Source of the DNA: an uncultured Flavobacteriales bacterium
Lineage (GTDB): Bacteria > Bacteroidota > Bacteroidia > Flavobacteriales > JBLHRE01
Reading direction: 5' to 3'
NCBI GenBank assembly: GCA_937139155.1
Contig: CAKZPI010000037.1
Span: forward strand, 132,195 to 175,508
DNA length: 43,314 nt
The notes under the pieces were generated by a model. That model saw only the letters and a program-made list of their open reading frames with translations, was not told where the DNA came from and searched no databases. Position numbers and translations under genes: made by a program. Positions 33,278 through 41,627 of the stretch are shown here, in pieces. Each line of letters opens with the position of its first letter. Position 1 is the stretch's first letter.

Positions 33278-34725
33278 AGCAAATCATCGTCACAGAAAAA
33301 CCTGAAACTTGGTTGACGTCTTATCCTGAGGTTGAGCTTGTTAGTCCAAATGAATACATCAATTCAGAAAAGTACAGGAGCCAAAAGAATTATAGGGTGA
33401 TTAACCTTTGCAAGAGTTATAATTATCAAAAAGAGGGGTATTATATTTCGCTTTTGGCGGAAGCCCGAGGACAGAAACCTTTGCCGTCCACTGCCACCAT
33501 GATGGACCTCAAGCTTCCGAATTTAGCCAGAGAGGATGCCGATGATTTCGATTTAATCATCCAAGACGCCTTTGAGAAATCAGGGGATAAAGAGGGGATT
33601 GAATTTACCATTTACCTCGGTAAAACCGCCCTTCCTGAATACTCTAAAGTGGCCCAATTGCTCTTCAATCTTTATCAAATGCCATTGCTACGGGTGACCT
33701 TTTCGAAGAAGGAGAAATGGCAATTGAAGGCCCTAAGGCATTTAAACATGAAAGACCTTTCAAAAGATGAGCTTTTCATTTTGCAATCGGCTCTAGGCTC
33801 ATTTGTAGAAGGGAAAAAACTGGTTTCAAAATCATATCAGCGCAGGCCTTACGATTTAGCCATATTGGTGAATCCTCATGACCCGCACCCCCCCTCAGAT
33901 GCAAAAGCCTTGCAAAGGTTTGTAAAGGCCGCCATGAAAGTGGGCTTTAATACTGAATTTATTACCAAATCTGATTTCGCGCGGATCATTCAATTTGATG
34001 CCCTTTTTATACGCGAAACAACCCATGTAAACAACCATACCTTTAGGTTTTCTAGAAAGGCGGAATATGAAGGATTAGCGGTTATTGATGATCCTAATTC
34101 CATGCTGAAATGCACCAATAAAGTATACTTGAATGAGCTGCTCACCTCCAATGATATTGCCTGTCCAAGGTCTATAAACCTTCGAAAAGGTGATGAAGAC
34201 AAGCTCTTAAGTTTAGGGTTTCCTTATGTGTTAAAACAGCCAGATGGTGCCTTTTCGGTAGGGGTGAAAAAAATCGCGAATCTGGAGGAGCAAGAAGAAT
34301 GGCTTCGAAAGTTTTTTCAGAATACAGACCTGCTCGTGGCTCAAGAGTTCATGCCTTCTGATTTTGACTGGAGGGTAGGGGTTTTGGGAGGGAAAGTCTT
34401 GTACGTATGTAAGTATTACATGGCCCGAAATCATTGGCAAATAATTAATTGGAGAGCCACCGGAAAAAGCCGTGAGGGGAGTGTTGAAACCCTGGCCCTT
34501 GATCAAGCTCCCAAGAAACTCCTCAGTCTTGCTGAAAAGGCCTGTAGCTTAATTGGAAATGGGCTTTATGGGGTAGACATAAAGGAAGTGAAAGGGAATT
34601 TTTACATCATTGAAATCAACGATAATCCAAACATAGATTCTGGAATTGAAGATAAGGCCCATCCAGGTAACTCACTGTATGAGCAAATCATGCAGCACTT
34701 GTTAAATGAAATTCAAAAAAATTAA
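33274..34725 (+). CDS. RimK-type ATP-grasp ligase with RLAN-like N-terminal domain
   Basis: 483 residues. The N-terminal part (about 1-160) matches the RimK-like ATP-grasp N-terminal (RLAN) type: INLCKSYNYQKEGYYISLLAEARGQKPLPS. The ATP-grasp fold spans about 190-480, with the nucleotide-binding Lys in YVLKQPDGAFSVGVKKI, FMPSDFDWRVGVLGGKVLYVCKYY, and the Mg-binding YGVDIKE..FYIIEINDNPNID. RimK-like enzymes join an amino acid to a carboxylate through an acyl-phosphate. It overlaps the peptidase gene by 4 bases and stops one base before the GCS2 start. Confidence 0.88.
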   Translation: MKQIIVTEKPETWLTSYPEVELVSPNEYINSEKYRSQKNYRVINLCKSYNYQKEGYYISLLAEARGQKPLPSTATMMDLKLPNLAREDADDFDLIIQDAFEKSGDKEGIEFTIYLGKTALPEYSKVAQLLFNLYQMPLLRVTFSKKEKWQLKALRHLNMKDLSKDELFILQSALGSFVEGKKLVSKSYQRRPYDLAILVNPHDPHPPSDAKALQRFVKAAMKVGFNTEFITKSDFARIIQFDALFIRETTHVNNHTFRFSRKAEYEGLAVIDDPNSMLKCTNKVYLNELLTSNDIACPRSINLRKGDEDKLLSLGFPYVLKQPDGAFSVGVKKIANLEEQEEWLRKFFQNTDLLVAQEFMPSDFDWRVGVLGGKVLYVCKYYMARNHWQIINWRATGKSREGSVETLALDQAPKKLLSLAEKACSLIGNGLYGVDIKEVKGNFYIIEINDNPNIDSGIEDKAHPGNSLYEQIMQHLLNEIQKN

Positions 34726-34726
34726 A

Positions 34727-35974
34727 ATGACCACCAGACTACACCTTTTTCAAGGTTTCGGAATTGAATTGGAGTATATGATTGTTGACCTTGAAACCCT
34801 TCAGGTTCGACCCATAGCGGATGAGCTATTGAAGTTTGCCGCTGGTTCTAATGAATATGTAGAAGACTTTGTAAACGGACCCATAACCTGGTCAAATGAG
34901 CTTGTTCTTCACGTGATTGAGCTTAAGTGTACCCAACCAACCCCTGATTTATGGAAGCTTCAAGAAGATATCCATGCCAATGTTATCTTAATAAATAAAA
35001 TCTTAAAAGACAGGTTTAATGCCTGCCTAATGCCAACAGCTGCTCATCCTTGGATGAACCCTCAAAAAGATGCTTTTTTATGGCCACATGGAAATTCTCA
35101 GGTGTATGAAAAGTACAATGCGATTTTCAACTGCTCTGGGCATGGATGGTCTAACCTTCAAAGCATGCATATTAATCTTCCCTTTTATGATAACCAAGAG
35201 TTTGCCAGTTTGCACGCTGCCGCGCGATTGGTTTTGCCTATTCTTCCAGCTTTAGCTGCAAGCTCTCCCATTTTAGACTTAACCCACCAGGGGGTAGATG
35301 ACCAGCGATTGATTTTTTATCAGAACAATCAAAAGCGGATTCCAAGTATTACCGGGAAAATCATACCTGAGGCCATTACCTCACGGAAGCGTTATCGAGA
35401 AGAGATTTACGATAAGATTGCGGAAGATATAAAGCCCTTTGACCCAGACGGAATTCTAAATCCGGTATGGCTGAACTCTCGAGGAATCATTGCTCGTTTT
35501 GATCGGGGTTCCATAGAAATCCGAATCATTGATCTGCAAGAATGCCCCAAAGCTGATTTGGCCATTGCCGCTCTGGTAATCCATACCATTAAGTTTTTGA
35601 TGGCACATTCTTCAAAGAGCCTGGAGGAACAGATTGGTTGGAAAACCCTAGACCTCTATAAAATCTTGATGGATGTGGTTGAGAAAAGTTCAAATGCAAT
35701 GGTTAACCAGCCTAAGTACCCTGAGGTGTTTAATCTGCCTTCCGCAAAAATACCGGTGATGGAACTTTGGTCTAAGATTCTTGATCAATGCCTTAAGCAT
35801 TATCCAAATCAAATGGGGCCTTGGGAAGAGACCTTGAGAAGCATTTTCAAAAGTGGAAGCTTGTCAAGACGAATTCTAGCTTCCGCAGATGGTCAATATT
35901 CACAAGAGAACTTAAAGCTGATTTATCGTGAATTAAGCGATAATCTTTCTGAGAATGAACTTTTTATGCCTTGA
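34727..35974 (+). CDS. GCS2-family carboxylate-amine ligase (YbdK-like)
   Basis: 415 residues. It shows the glutamate-cysteine-ligase-type signature GFGIELEYMIVD (about 10-21), with the Glu pair that binds metal-ATP, SMHINLPF in the centre, and ARFDRGSIEIRIIDLQECP near residue 260. Members make gamma-glutamyl or other amide bonds. Grouping with RimK-like and amidohydrolase genes suggests a ligase for an unusual substrate rather than glutathione synthesis. ATG 34727 is chosen because it gives the family's usual N-terminus and follows the previous stop by one base. Confidence 0.88.
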   Translation: MTTRLHLFQGFGIELEYMIVDLETLQVRPIADELLKFAAGSNEYVEDFVNGPITWSNELVLHVIELKCTQPTPDLWKLQEDIHANVILINKILKDRFNACLMPTAAHPWMNPQKDAFLWPHGNSQVYEKYNAIFNCSGHGWSNLQSMHINLPFYDNQEFASLHAAARLVLPILPALAASSPILDLTHQGVDDQRLIFYQNNQKRIPSITGKIIPEAITSRKRYREEIYDKIAEDIKPFDPDGILNPVWLNSRGIIARFDRGSIEIRIIDLQECPKADLAIAALVIHTIKFLMAHSSKSLEEQIGWKTLDLYKILMDVVEKSSNAMVNQPKYPEVFNLPSAKIPVMELWSKILDQCLKHYPNQMGPWEETLRSIFKSGSLSRRILASADGQYSQENLKLIYRELSDNLSENELFMP

Positions 35975-36675
35975 AAACGATCCTAATTTTAAGCTGTGAA
36001 CATGCCGGTAACAACATTCCCGAGGAGTATAAACACCTCTTTGTCCAGGCCAAGGAGGTGCTCCTTTCGCATCGGGGCTGGGACCCCCATTCAAAGCAAA
36101 TCGGCCTTGAGCTTTCAAAGAATCTGGGTTCTGAAGTTTATATGACGGAAACCAGTAGGTTATTGGTAGAATGCAATCGCAGCCTCCATAACCCTCAGCT
36201 GTTTTCGGAATTCACTGAAAATTTAAGCCTTGAAACGAAGGAGGATATTTTAAAGAGGTATTACCATCCATACCGCGACCGAGTTGAGGAAGAGATTCGT
36301 AGGAGAATGAAATACTCAAGGGTTTTGCATGTTTCTGTACATAGTTTTACTCCAATTTGGGAGGGCCTAAAAAGGAGTACAGATATAGGCTTGCTCTTTG
36401 ACGAAAAAAGACCCGATGAATTAAGCCTAGCTATGGGCTGGAAGACCGATCTGGAAGAATTATTACCAATGCTCCAAATTGATTTGAACAAGCCCTATTT
36501 AGGAAGCGATGATGGATTTACCACTTATTTAAGGAATCAATTTGACTCCGAAAGGTATTTAGGGTTCGAAATTGAAGTAAGTCAAAAATTTAAGGGCAAG
36601 GAAATGATTCAAGAAATTGCCTCCGCACTTTCCGCAAGCCTTAACCGAATTATAAATTCCAGTCATTACTCCTAA
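35971..36675 (+). CDS. N-formylglutamate amidohydrolase-family hydrolase
   Basis: 234 residues from a TTG start that overlaps the previous stop as TTGA. Zinc-hydrolase motifs: ILSCEHAGNNIPEEY (about 6-20), SHRGWDPHS (about 34-42), TSRLLVECNRSLHN and HVSVHSFTPIWEG (about 114-126), then IEVSQKF. The family hydrolyses N-formyl-glutamate in histidine degradation. With no histidine-catabolic genes nearby, it more likely cleaves the amide product of the two ligases. It closes the four-gene operon. Confidence 0.88.
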   Translation: MKTILILSCEHAGNNIPEEYKHLFVQAKEVLLSHRGWDPHSKQIGLELSKNLGSEVYMTETSRLLVECNRSLHNPQLFSEFTENLSLETKEDILKRYYHPYRDRVEEEIRRRMKYSRVLHVSVHSFTPIWEGLKRSTDIGLLFDEKRPDELSLAMGWKTDLEELLPMLQIDLNKPYLGSDDGFTTYLRNQFDSERYLGFEIEVSQKFKGKEMIQEIASALSASLNRIINSSHYS

Positions 36676-36710
36676 AAATGGCATGAATCAATATAAGCAA
36701 TCCTAGAATT

Positions 36711-37913
36711 TTATAAATCGCTGAGCTTTGAAACCCTATTTCTTGAAATGGTAATTCCATCTGAATTTTGGATTTCCAGAATAAAAACACCATTCCCAAT
36801 ATCCTCGGTATTCACAAAGCCATCTAAAACAGAACCTTTTTGAAGGACCTTACCGTCCATGCTCCAAATTCGATAATGAAGCTGACTTAGGTTGTTCATT
36901 TCTACATTGAGCACATCCTTAAAAGGGTTAGGGTACACCTTTAGATTTTCAGGATTCAACGCTTGAATACCTATTGACACGGGGGTTAAATTATATTTAT
37001 AGGCAGCCAAAGGAAACGAACCAGCTTGTTTGTTAACCCCTCCGAAAAAGTAAACCTCATTTCCAATAACAAAACTTCCGGGCGCCCATCTGCTAACCCC
37101 TGGGTGGGGCGCAAGCTGAGTCCATGAATCGATTGAGGCATCGTATTGCCACATTTCTCCGGTGGCCATATAGCTATGATCATCCCCATCACCGCTAAGT
37201 ACATAACCGTACCCGGCATGGTCAAATTGGGTTCCAGCAACGCGGGCTTCTCCCGGGAAATTGGCCATAACGGCCCAGGTATTGTTGGTGGTATCTAGTT
37301 TGTACCAATCCTTATAAATCCCATTTCCATGGCCTAAGCCAGCAAAGACTTCTCCGCCAGCGGTAAATTGATAGGGGTGATGACGAGGGGGACCAGGAAT
37401 GTTTGAAATTTGAGACCAAGTGTTTGATTGTATGTCATATTCCCAAAAGTCGTTGAGGTTTTGAGTACCAGATCCTAATCCCATGTAAATTTTATTGTCC
37501 AGGGCAATCAATGCCGGGTGGGTTCTTGGGGTACAAGGACAGCTTGCTAACTCTGTCCATTGGCTATTTTGTGCATCGTAGCTCCAAAAATCATTCAAAT
37601 CGTTATTCGCTCCGGCTCCAAAGCCAATATAGGCAAGATCATTATGAACAACCCCAATGGCATAGCCACGAGCCTCCCCTGGAAAATCGGGCAAGGTGGT
37701 CCAGGCATCTAATACTGGGTCGTATTCATAAAAGGTTTTGGTGTAAAGTCCTGAGGAGCTTGTTCCAGTAACTGAATATCCCTTCCCGTTTAAGGAAAAG
37801 GTAACCGGATGATGCCGGCCAGAAGGGAAATCTGCAACGGGTACCCAGGTTTGGGCCTGAGCGGCTAAAATTAGAAGAAGAAAGGTGCTTAATAAGGAAA
37901 AAGCTAAGCGCAT
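36711..37913 (-). CDS. Secreted Kelch-repeat protein with T9SS sorting domain
   Basis: 400 residues. A signal peptide (cleaved after LAAQAQ) precedes six Kelch-like blades (about 22-315), each with a W-T/S-x-L/M strand and GxG turns (DAWTTLPDFPGEARGYAIG, NTWSQISNIPGPPRHHPY, NTWAVMANFPGEARVAG, DSWTQLAPHPGVSRWAPG). The C-terminal 80 residues, from LKVYPNPFKDVLNVEM to GVFILEI, form a type A T9SS sorting domain. Surface-exposed or released propeller with unknown ligand. It converges on the amidoligase operon with 35 bases between stops. Confidence 0.9.
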   Translation of the reverse strand: MRLAFSLLSTFLLLILAAQAQTWVPVADFPSGRHHPVTFSLNGKGYSVTGTSSSGLYTKTFYEYDPVLDAWTTLPDFPGEARGYAIGVVHNDLAYIGFGAGANNDLNDFWSYDAQNSQWTELASCPCTPRTHPALIALDNKIYMGLGSGTQNLNDFWEYDIQSNTWSQISNIPGPPRHHPYQFTAGGEVFAGLGHGNGIYKDWYKLDTTNNTWAVMANFPGEARVAGTQFDHAGYGYVLSGDGDDHSYMATGEMWQYDASIDSWTQLAPHPGVSRWAPGSFVIGNEVYFFGGVNKQAGSFPLAAYKYNLTPVSIGIQALNPENLKVYPNPFKDVLNVEMNNLSQLHYRIWSMDGKVLQKGSVLDGFVNTEDIGNGVFILEIQNSDGITISRNRVSKLSDL

Positions 37914-38020
37914 AAATGGTCGATTTTTATGTTAGGATCGAGGTATTGAGATGACATGAGCATTTTTGCCATCTCCAATAAAGGGGTGAATTTAAGGCTT
38001 AGACGTGAAATCAAGAAAGT

Positions 38021-38236
38021 TTACCCTTTGTAGTTCACCTTCATTCCGGTAAAACGGTTTATTCCATCCTTAAAAATTCGTCCCGAGGCAAGCCAATTCA
38101 TTGGGTTTTCCATGGAAAGAAAGGGAAAGAAGGAAATTAAAAATACTGGAAATGATTTGCTTGAGCCTTGTGTAAATTTGTAGAAGGAAGCCCCATTTAA
38201 AAGGATTTTCAATTCTGATTTACCACCCTTTTTCAT
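38021..38236 (-). CDS. Small protein translationally coupled to the flavoprotein
   Basis: 71 residues, basic, with a moderately hydrophobic middle (SFPVFLISFFPFLS) that might touch a membrane. Its ATG overlaps the TGA of the flavoprotein gene as ATGA, strong evidence that it is expressed. I do not recognise a family. It may be an accessory or membrane-tether subunit of the oxidoreductase, or a degraded remnant; there is no further gene down to 37913. Confidence 0.55.
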   Translation of the reverse strand: MKKGGKSELKILLNGASFYKFTQGSSKSFPVFLISFFPFLSMENPMNWLASGRIFKDGINRFTGMKVNYKG

Positions 38237-39483
38237 TTGCTTGAAAGACTGTCCTTCAGTAGGTTGTAGTAAAATTTCGGATTAATAAAGAGCAAGGCTG
38301 GCCTTTTGGAATAAAATACCTTTACCAAGGTAGAATTCTTAGAAGAGGATTTGGATACCAGGTTCAAGAGGGCCATGGTCAATTTATTGACGAAATCAAA
38401 TTTTAGAATCGGATTAATGGTTCTACCTAAGGAAAGGTCGCTTTTGATTGCCTTGAACAAAGAGACCTCATATTGACCCATGAATTCTTTTGAGAAATTG
38501 TTGGATTTCAAACATTCAAAGGCTTGCTGAGCTGCCATTTTCCCGCTTAACATGGCTTGAGGAATTCCATTGGCAGAAATCAGGTCAATGAGCCCTGCAC
38601 TGTCTCCAACCAGCATAAATCGATCTCCGCAAATCTCCCTTTTCTTTGTTCCTAAGATTAGGCTACTCCCAACATAGCTGCCAATTCTCTTTGCGTTTTT
38701 AAACCGGTCTTTTAAGAGCTCATTGGAATGAATCATCTCTTCCAATTCCTTTTTTAAATTCAGCCTTTTCTTTTTGACATGGTCGCTCCGTACAACTATG
38801 TTTACATTGAATACATCTTCTTCAATGGGGGCGATGTAGATTCCGCCAGGCATTAGTTTTTTATGCAGAAATAATTCGCAAAAATTTGACCTTGAATCCA
38901 CTGACTTGTAATAAGCCCTTACTCCAACGGCAATATGTTGGTCCTCTAGTTTTCCGCGATTTTCCAAAGGATTGAAATTGGAGCCCGTAGCAACCAAGAC
39001 CAATTTTGATTGATAATTGGATCCATCACTCAACTGAACCTGGCAAGATTGGTCGTTGATCTGAATATCCTTCACGGCCCTTCCCGTGATTGAAGTTGTT
39101 AAGGGGTTATGGCATAATTTTTCAAACAAGAAATGGTCAAATTCAATGCGTTTAATGGAATAGCAGGAGGGAGTGCCTTTTTGATCATCAAGCCATTTGA
39201 AATTTAGGCTGATGGTGTGGTTGTTTGAGGTGGATAAATCAGTGCCGTAGATGGGTTTAAGGATGCCAAGAGAAAGCATTTCAGGAATAAAGCCCTCATC
39301 AATTTCATGAATGATGCGAATGGCATTGGAGGTTAAAACATCCGCACAGGCCTTGTCTCTGGGGTAATTTTCTTTTTCTATAAGAATATGACCTATGCCT
39401 AATTTTTGGAGCCAGAAACAGGTTGTTAACCCCGCAGGGCCTCCGCCAATCACCACAATGTCTTTACCATCCCCGGTACTCAT
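38233..39483 (-). CDS. Geranylgeranyl-reductase-family FAD-dependent oxidoreductase
   Basis: 416 residues. The N-terminal Rossmann motif DIVVIGGGPAGLTTCFWLQKLG (about 8-29) is followed by the acidic IEKENYPRDKACADVL. The second FAD motif FMLVGDSAGLIDLISANGI (about 282-300) is typical of the geranylgeranyl reductase/tryptophan halogenase-like group. These flavoenzymes reduce isoprenoid chains or oxidise aromatic substrates; the substrate is uncertain. ATG 39483 places the FAD motif close to the start as usual. It shares a 4-base ATGA overlap with the 71-residue gene. Confidence 0.85.
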   Translation of the reverse strand: MSTGDGKDIVVIGGGPAGLTTCFWLQKLGIGHILIEKENYPRDKACADVLTSNAIRIIHEIDEGFIPEMLSLGILKPIYGTDLSTSNNHTISLNFKWLDDQKGTPSCYSIKRIEFDHFLFEKLCHNPLTTSITGRAVKDIQINDQSCQVQLSDGSNYQSKLVLVATGSNFNPLENRGKLEDQHIAVGVRAYYKSVDSRSNFCELFLHKKLMPGGIYIAPIEEDVFNVNIVVRSDHVKKKRLNLKKELEEMIHSNELLKDRFKNAKRIGSYVGSSLILGTKKREICGDRFMLVGDSAGLIDLISANGIPQAMLSGKMAAQQAFECLKSNNFSKEFMGQYEVSLFKAIKSDLSLGRTINPILKFDFVNKLTMALLNLVSKSSSKNSTLVKVFYSKRPALLFINPKFYYNLLKDSLSSK

Positions 39484-39932
39484 GATTTTTAAGTTTTGCA
39501 ACAAAGAGGCGAGGCCAGTTTCGAAACACCCACTTCAAGTCCCAAGATAAGTTTACTTATAAAACGAAACCATTGGGGTCCAAGATCGACCGATGGGCTG
39601 ATTTCAGACTGTCCGGATTAATTTGGAAAATTATTCGACCGACCTAAACCTTTGATCCTCCATTGAGAAGGGGTCTTCAGAATCCCCTTGCCGCCAGACT
39701 CATCCTTAATAATTGCGGAGGCGAAACTAAGAAATTAGCCATTGATATTTCGGAAAGTCCAAGCCGAAACGGCAAATTTTGAAACTGCAATTCCATTTCA
39801 ATGCTCTTTCTCCAGTTCTTTGGTTAAAGAGGTTTGATAAGGATGAACAAAACAAACTTTTCCCATTTCAAGAAAGAAGTCCCATTACCCCGGCCCTAAT
39901 TGGGCGCCAACCAAAACTTCTTCTGAAGTACG
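39484..39932. other. Non-coding stretch between flavoprotein gene and cassette-like region
   Basis: About 450 bases with no supported gene. It contains an exact ATAAGT-TT-ACTTAT palindrome at 39547-39560, about 65 bases before the flavoprotein start (possible operator). It also has an AAGGGG/CCCCTT hairpin at 39668-39689 (10-base loop) and two copies of TCGACCGA/TTCGACCGA near 39586 and 39633. Nothing else is interpretable. Confidence 0.5.
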
Positions 39933-40004
39933 CTTGCTGGCATCAGTAGACCTGGAAGATGTCCATTCTGCTGTTTGTTACTGGCGGAGCCGTCTACCCG
40001 ATTG
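39933..40004. repeat. Structured intergenic element, copy 1 (attC-like fold)
   Basis: The 52-nt core, 39946-39997, is bounded by GTAGAC and GTCTAC, a perfect 6-base inverted repeat. Inside, TCTGC at 39967-39971 pairs with GCGGA at 39984-39988 (one G-T wobble). The core is 38 of 52 identical without gaps to 41770-41821, and the homology continues outward (CTTGSTGGCMTCA before, CGATTG after). It lies just after the stop of the minus-strand gene at 40022. Confidence 0.75.
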
Positions 40005-40021
40005 TGCAGTATTTTTTATTT

Positions 40022-40852
40022 TCATTTATACTCAAATGTGTCAAAGTTGAGAACCTCTCCACCCCTTAACCTTGAACGCTTAGTTATTAGTCCTTGGTCA
40101 TTGTACTTATAGAGTATTTCAGAATAGAATACAGTTTTAACGAATCCTGCCCCAAGGTGAACTTCTTTTATTCTTATTAATCTACCATCTTCATAAACGA
40201 AGTTTTTAACTTGGTAGGGTATTGCACAATTACGATCAAACACATATTTTATTTCAGCTTGAATAACGCCTAATGTATCAAAATAGAGTTCCGTTTTATA
40301 TTCAGGGTTTCCATTGTAGTATTTAGTAATTGATTCTGTTTTCTTAGTCCTTGAATCGTAATACACAATAGAATCTGTCATGTACCACCATTCTTGTTTT
40401 TCATTGTATAAAGTCCCTTTAACTTTCAAACCTTCCGAATACTCATATTCTTTGATTAAAGTGTCTTGGTCTTTTGTGTCAGTGTGTTGTTCTCTAATCA
40501 AATTGTTTGAAGAGTCATAAAAGAATACTGTTAATGAAGTGTCAAGTTTATTTGTTTTAGTATTCCATATCCCAATATTCGTTCGACTAATTAACTGGTC
40601 ATTTTCATATGTCCAAATTTCCGCTGAATAACTTGAGTCGTCATCAACAGGAAGTAACTCATCGTAAACTATTCTTCCTTTAATATCAACCTTCCACATT
40701 TCGTAATTTTCAACAAGTGCGGAGTCGTGAAAAAATGCGTTTACTTCTGTTATTCCATATTTTGTATAGAGTTCACTTTGGTCAGTATAGTTAAACTGAG
40801 CCATTGAATTTAATGACCCAAAAACTGCTAATATGGTGAGGATTTTATGCAT
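40022..40852 (-). CDS. Hypothetical secreted protein in cassette-like array
   Basis: 276 residues from ATG 40852. The longer frame to 40969 would start inside the toxin gene and lacks a signal peptide, while MHKILTILAVFGSLNSMAQF is a good one. The mature protein is rich in Tyr, Asp and Lys. It has repeated beta-strand motifs with the form (Y/F)-D-(S/T)-x-(N/T)-x-(L/T) and Y-x-(Y/F)-x-(E/D)-G-(L/R) (WTYENDQLISRTN, FFYDSSNNLIREQ, YEYSEGLKVKG, YYDSRTKKTES, FVYEDGRLIRIKE, YKYNDQGLITKR). These resemble YD/RHS-like or MORN-like hairpin repeats. No named family is recognised. It is more A+T-rich than the core genes. Confidence 0.7.
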   Translation of the reverse strand: MHKILTILAVFGSLNSMAQFNYTDQSELYTKYGITEVNAFFHDSALVENYEMWKVDIKGRIVYDELLPVDDDSSYSAEIWTYENDQLISRTNIGIWNTKTNKLDTSLTVFFYDSSNNLIREQHTDTKDQDTLIKEYEYSEGLKVKGTLYNEKQEWWYMTDSIVYYDSRTKKTESITKYYNGNPEYKTELYFDTLGVIQAEIKYVFDRNCAIPYQVKNFVYEDGRLIRIKEVHLGAGFVKTVFYSEILYKYNDQGLITKRSRLRGGEVLNFDTFEYK

Positions 40853-40934
40853 TCTATATTGCTGCCAGGGTTTGCAGTTACGGCTTGGAAGGCTTTTAAC
40901 ATGAGTGTACGTGCCACCTGAACTGTAGATGCTG
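40853..40934. other. Short structured spacer between toxin and hypothetical gene
   Basis: 82 bases between the toxin stop and ATG 40852. On the minus strand it is entered through GGCGTTAACAGC, which includes the toxin stop codon. It contains TTAACA/TGTTAA and CAGTT/AACTG inverted pairs. It has no sequence likeness that I can see to copies 1 and 2, but it holds the same position, at the 3' end of a gene in a row of short units. Confidence 0.4.
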
Positions 40935-41249
40935 TTAACGCCTGTTTTTCTCTTTTTGTCGGTTATCAAAAATTGAGATTATTTCTAATTCGGATTTTTT
41001 AATTCGGTAATAAAATGAGGTTTGTTTACTTACTACACATTGGTGTAATCCCTTTTTGAATTTAGACTCTGAGCAACTGTTGGGATATTTCGATACTCTT
41101 TTAATATCACCTAGTATTTTGTCTAGTACCTGGTCTCTGGTTTTTCTAGACCATTCTTCTTCCAAATAGTCCAACAGTTTAATCAACCGCTTTTCAGCAA
41201 GTGGGGTGAAGGTAACCTTTAAAGACTTAGGATAATTTTTTGAGGACAT
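40935..41249 (-). CDS. RelE/ParE-superfamily toxin
   Basis: 104 residues. ParE-like features: an N-terminal VTFTPLAEKRLIKLLDYLEEEWSRKTRDQVLDKI helix pair, KKGLHQCVVSKQTSFYYRIKK on the central sheet, and LEIISIFDNRQ at the end. ParE toxins inhibit gyrase and RelE toxins cleave mRNA; sequence alone does not decide. It overlaps its antitoxin by 23 bases. The stop codon lies inside a CGTTAAC motif that recurs on the other side of the pair at 41504-41510. Confidence 0.85.
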   Translation of the reverse strand: MSSKNYPKSLKVTFTPLAEKRLIKLLDYLEEEWSRKTRDQVLDKILGDIKRVSKYPNSCSESKFKKGLHQCVVSKQTSFYYRIKKSELEIISIFDNRQKEKNRR

Positions 41250-41454
41250 CTTCTAATGGAATGGTTAGTCCTTGATCTGCCTGTTGAACCCCAAGCTCAA
41301 TATCAGCCTTTTGTTCATCAGTCAATTCATCCCAAAAGTCAATTTCCTCCGAGCGTAAGAGGTTTATTAGTTTTTCAATAATCGCTTCACTTTCAATAGA
41401 AAGTACCATTTTGGCAAGTTCTATTTTTGATTTTTGTAAATCTGCAGAGTCCAT
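41227..41454 (-). CDS. Antitoxin of the RelE/ParE pair
   Basis: 75 residues, acidic and helical, starting MDSADLQKSKIELAKMVLSIES. The C-terminal half, FWDELTDEQKADIELGVQQADQGLTIPLEDVLKKL, matches the toxin-wrapping segment common in Bacteroidota antitoxins of this class. A TTG at 41460 could extend it by two residues. TATCTTTG just upstream (minus, 41465 to 41458) matches the -7 consensus but would leave almost no leader. Confidence 0.8.
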   Translation of the reverse strand: MDSADLQKSKIELAKMVLSIESEAIIEKLINLLRSEEIDFWDELTDEQKADIELGVQQADQGLTIPLEDVLKKLS

Positions 41455-41515
41455 ATTCAAAGATACCTCAATTTTGATTTTCTACCGAATTTTTTCAATT
41501 GGCGTTAACGGTTTT

Positions 41516-41618
41516 AATAAACGTAGGGCGGCTTCGTGGTGTTGTAAAGAAACGAGAGGTTTCTCCGTTCACCGTAAATGCCTTGCCAGGAGGGGATTAA
41601 AGCCGACTTGCGTTTATT
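41516..41618. repeat. Large nested inverted repeat (foldable 103-nt element)
   Basis: AATAAACG at 41516-41523 pairs perfectly with CGTTTATT at 41611-41618. Inside it, CGGCTT at 41529-41534 pairs with AAGCCG at 41600-41605, with five unpaired bases on each side. In the centre AGAAAC/GTTTCT makes a further 6-base hairpin. The whole forms a long imperfect cruciform, placed between GGCGTTAACG (41501-41510) and two further hairpins. The shape resembles attC sites, although no canonical core site is present. Confidence 0.6.
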
Positions 41619-41627
41619 TTTTGTGTG

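Noticed and set aside
35971..36675. Assignment of the amidohydrolase to histidine degradation
   Set aside because: No hut genes are present; the tight operon with two ligases points to another substrate.
40853..40969. N-terminal extension of the hypothetical gene to 40969
   Set aside because: It overlaps the toxin's C-terminus, and the internal ATG 40852 starts a proper signal peptide.
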